Shown here in pieces: positions 6,796 to 8,718 of a DNA stretch of 8,718 nt (position 1 is its first letter; every line of letters starts with the position of its first letter). Origin of the DNA: Thermoproteota archaeon (lineage in GTDB: Archaea > Korarchaeota > Korarchaeia > B14-G2); the NCBI GenBank assembly GCA_003661385.1, contig QMWA01000061.1:1-8718 (forward strand). The letters are read 5' to 3'. Position numbers and translations under genes: made by a program. A model generated the notes under the pieces. It was not told the origin of the DNA, made no database searches, and worked only from the letters and a program-made list of their open reading frames with translations.

Positions 6796-7653
6796 TTGGC
6801 TGATAGAGCTAGGTTTGGGCCAGCTGGTTTTCCCGTCGGTAGGGATGTACGTGGCCCTGATGCCATGGCCTACTTGAGGGAGGTTGGGCTTGATGCAATG
6901 GAGTATCAGGCTGTCAGGAGTGTGAGGATGAAAGCTGAGAAGGCTAGGGTTCTAGGGCAGGCTGCTAGCGAAAACGACATCCTCCTTGCTATACATGCCC
7001 CATATGCTATAAACTTGGCTTCTAAGGAGAAGAGTAAGTTGAAGGGGAGCAAGGACAGGCTGTATGCAGCTTGCACGCTAGGCTACTACATGGGCGCTGT
7101 ACACTGCACTTTCCATCCTGGATACTACAAGGAGCTTGACAAGGATGAGGCCTTTAAGATGGTGAAAAGGGGTGTTGAGGAGGTTGTTGAGAGGCTCAAG
7201 CAGGAGAGGATTAAGATAAAGCTTGGCCCTGAGACCACAGGTAAGCCTAGCCAGGTAGGCTCTCTGGATGAGGTGCTAGAGCTGGCTGCTCAAGTCGATA
7301 TGGTTGAGCCTACAATAGACTTCGCCCATATACATGCGAGGGAAGGCGGTGTCATAAAGTCTAAGGAGGACTATGCTAGGATACTTGATAAGATAGAGAG
7401 CACTTTGGGAAGTGATGCTGTTAAGAACATGTTTATCCACTTCAGTGAGATAGAGCTTACTAGCAAAGGTGTTGGTGAGAAGCAGCATCACGAGCTTGGC
7501 TCTGGATACGGCCCTGACTTTAAGCCTCTAGCTCAGCTGATTGCTGAAAGAGGGCTCACCCCAGTCATAATATGCGAGACTCCCTTGCTAGACTTGGATG
7601 CGATCAAGATGAAGAAGATATACCAGAGGGCACTGCGTAGAGCCAGGAGGTAG
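6796..7653 (+). CDS. nfo: Endonuclease IV, AP endonuclease (deoxyribonuclease IV)
   Basis: A 285-residue TIM-barrel AP endonuclease of the Nfo/AP2Ec family, which cuts 5' of abasic sites in base-excision repair. Metal ligands seen in family order: His67 (HAPYAINLAS), His107 (TFHPGYY), Glu146 (GPETTGKPSQVGS), Asp175 and His178 (DFAHIHAR), His215 (FIHFSEIE), His231 or His232 (QHHELGSG) and Glu261 (CETPLLD). Only the site matching Asp229 of the E. coli enzyme looks different: KQHHELG here against DRHHSLG there. Length and spacing match single-domain archaeal members. The start is TTG at 6796; the reading frame has no better codon, and GGGGT at 6785-6789 is a weak binding site. The gene is divergent from EF-2 across about 150 bases and is followed after 102 bases by the Orc1/Cdc6 gene in the same direction. 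Confidence 0.93.
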   Translation: MADRARFGPAGFPVGRDVRGPDAMAYLREVGLDAMEYQAVRSVRMKAEKARVLGQAASENDILLAIHAPYAINLASKEKSKLKGSKDRLYAACTLGYYMGAVHCTFHPGYYKELDKDEAFKMVKRGVEEVVERLKQERIKIKLGPETTGKPSQVGSLDEVLELAAQVDMVEPTIDFAHIHAREGGVIKSKEDYARILDKIESTLGSDAVKNMFIHFSEIELTSKGVGEKQHHELGSGYGPDFKPLAQLIAERGLTPVIICETPLLDLDAIKMKKIYQRALRRARR

Positions 7654-7724
7654 CTCCTGATCTTGCTACGCCATAGGCTGGATCTTAATACATTCTGAAG
7701 GTGCCCTGGAGGAAGTGGGCAAAA

Positions 7725-7732
7725 GTTATTAG
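7725..7732 (+). promoter_or_regulatory. Candidate TATA box for orc1/cdc6
   Basis: GTTATTAG within an A/T-rich patch is centred about 27 bases before ATG 7756, the spacing expected for a leaderless transcript. No ribosome binding site precedes that ATG. The match to a TATA consensus is loose. Confidence 0.35.
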
Positions 7733-7755
7733 CTTAGCTGCGGAAGCAGAGTAGT

Positions 7756-8718
7756 ATGATAGCTGAGCCAGCTGTTATGTTCAGGGACAGGAGGACACTA
7801 GACTTAAGCTATGTTCCAGAGGAGCTTCCATGCCGTGAGCAGGAGAGGAAGCAGCTACTTGAGTCTCTGCTGCCAGCAGCTGCTGGAGAGCATTCCCGTC
7901 AGGTAGTGATTTCAGGTGAGTATGGTGTCGGGAAGACGGCGCTAGCTAAGAGAGTCGGCAGAGATCTAGCTTCCATTGCAAGGGAGAACAGGTACAAGTT
8001 CAGGTATATCCACGTGAACTGCAGGCATAAGTCTCCGCTGATTGTGCTAGCTGACATCGTATGGAAGTCCTTTGGCAGGAGAATACCGACTAGAGGCTGC
8101 TCTCTAGAGGAGCTGCTCCAGCACTTCAGATACTCGGTCATCGAGGAAGGCGTCAGCCTCCTTATAGCTCTAGATGAGGCCGACTCCTTCTGGTATTATG
8201 GTCGTGATGGAGAGGTTCTCCTCTACAACCTAGTTAGGTTCTCTGATGACTCTCTTGACTCTGACCTCCCCTCCCTATCCCTGATGCTGGTATGCCGACT
8301 AGACTTCTTGCTCAAGGAGACACTGCATGGCGATACGCTAGCTCTGCTGAGAGACCAGGTGTACCTGAGGAAGTATACCCTAGAGCAGCTTCGTGAGATA
8401 ACAGAATACAGGGCATCTAAAGCCCTGTACAGGGAGGCATACGACAGTGAGATAGTAGACTTGATAGCCAGGGTAGCTGAGCCCTTTGGAAGCGCCAGGG
8501 TGGCCTTACAGACCCTCAGGCTCGCTGCTGAGAAGGCTGCAGCTGACGGCTTGCCCAGAATATACCCTGAGTACGTCAGGGAGGCTGCTGAGTCAGTCTG
8601 TCCAAGAGACGGCTGGGGGATTAGTGAGCTGACTACGGAGCAAGCTACCATCCTGCTAGCAGTAGCTTCCCTTCTGAAGAGCCGAGAGAAGCCTTATGTG
8701 AAGACAGGCGATGTCTGG
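7756..8718 (+). CDS. cdc6: Orc1/Cdc6 family replication initiator ATPase (3' end beyond window)
   Basis: Archaeal Orc1/Cdc6 proteins bind origin boxes and help load the MCM helicase. The 321 codons in the window contain the N-terminal VPEELPCREQE segment (about 20-30), typical of the family just before the AAA+ domain; Walker A GEYGVGKTA (54-62); Walker B LLIALDEAD (135-143); a sensor-2 type GSARVAL (245-251); and the beginning of the winged-helix domain (LTTEQATILLAV, from about 292). Where the family usually has a sensor-1 asparagine (ISN), this protein reads LVCRLDFL (178-185), and the following arginine-rich segment is also altered, so it is a divergent paralogue. The frame is open to the right edge; about 70-90 residues are probably missing. 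ATG 7756 is chosen because the conserved segment follows at the usual distance. The gene was read directly from the sequence because no stop codon lies inside the window. Confidence 0.88.
   Translation, partial: MIAEPAVMFRDRRTLDLSYVPEELPCREQERKQLLESLLPAAAGEHSRQVVISGEYGVGKTALAKRVGRDLASIARENRYKFRYIHVNCRHKSPLIVLADIVWKSFGRRIPTRGCSLEELLQHFRYSVIEEGVSLLIALDEADSFWYYGRDGEVLLYNLVRFSDDSLDSDLPSLSLMLVCRLDFLLKETLHGDTLALLRDQVYLRKYTLEQLREITEYRASKALYREAYDSEIVDLIARVAEPFGSARVALQTLRLAAEKAAADGLPRIYPEYVREAAESVCPRDGWGISELTTEQATILLAVASLLKSREKPYVKTGDVW

Noticed and set aside
7703-7720. GCCC...GGGC dyad upstream of cdc6 as an origin recognition box
   Set aside because: It does not match the ORB or mini-ORB consensus closely and occurs once; no repeated boxes or AT-rich unwinding element are seen in the 100-base gap.
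8223-8651. A 142-codon minus-strand open frame
   Set aside because: It is the antisense shadow of the Orc1/Cdc6 gene, has no family features and no start signals.

Overview
The window comes from a thermophilic archaeon. Evidence for this: a spliced archaeal-type elongation factor 2, an Orc1/Cdc6 initiator, an archaeal-type endonuclease IV, TATA-like boxes about 26-30 bases ahead of near-leaderless starts, GGTGA-type ribosome binding sites at other starts, and heavy AGG/AGA arginine use. The species cannot be fixed by reading. The odd diphthamide loop of EF-2 makes the lineages reported to lack diphthamide synthesis (Korarchaeota, Geoarchaeota-like Thermoproteota) the first to compare.

Layout. 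Bases 1-1514 (minus): hypF, hydrogenase maturation carbamoyltransferase, cut by the left edge. A short divergent promoter separates it from a plus-strand pair: a B3/4-domain protein (1572-2267) and a COG1237-type metallo-beta-lactamase-fold protein (about 2273-3136), which overlap or abut. A radical SAM/SPASM protein (3099-4106, minus) runs convergently into the latter with a 38-base 3' overlap. About 275 bases without a recognisable gene follow. Then comes EF-2 (4383-6648, minus), divergent from endonuclease IV (6796-7653, plus). An Orc1/Cdc6 gene (7756 to the right edge, plus) ends the window.

The main discovery is in EF-2. Its reading frame is broken after residue 61 by a TAA and a shift of frame. 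The 31 bases between the two halves form a perfect 24-base palindrome flanked by a 3-nt bulge / 4-bp helix / 3-nt bulge, the bulge-helix-bulge (BHB) substrate of archaeal tRNA splicing endonuclease. Cutting at the canonical positions and joining the exons restores the family sequence TDYDEEE and gives a 744-residue EF-2. This is therefore best read as an essential protein-coding gene carrying a BHB intron, not a pseudogene or sequencing error. The same EF-2 has an altered sequence just after the diphthamide histidine.

The other genes look like housekeeping or accessory metabolism: hydrogenase assembly (HypF), base-excision repair (Nfo), replication initiation (Orc1/Cdc6), and three enzymes or domain proteins of unassigned substrate. 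Nothing ties them into one pathway beyond the B3/4-MBL pair.
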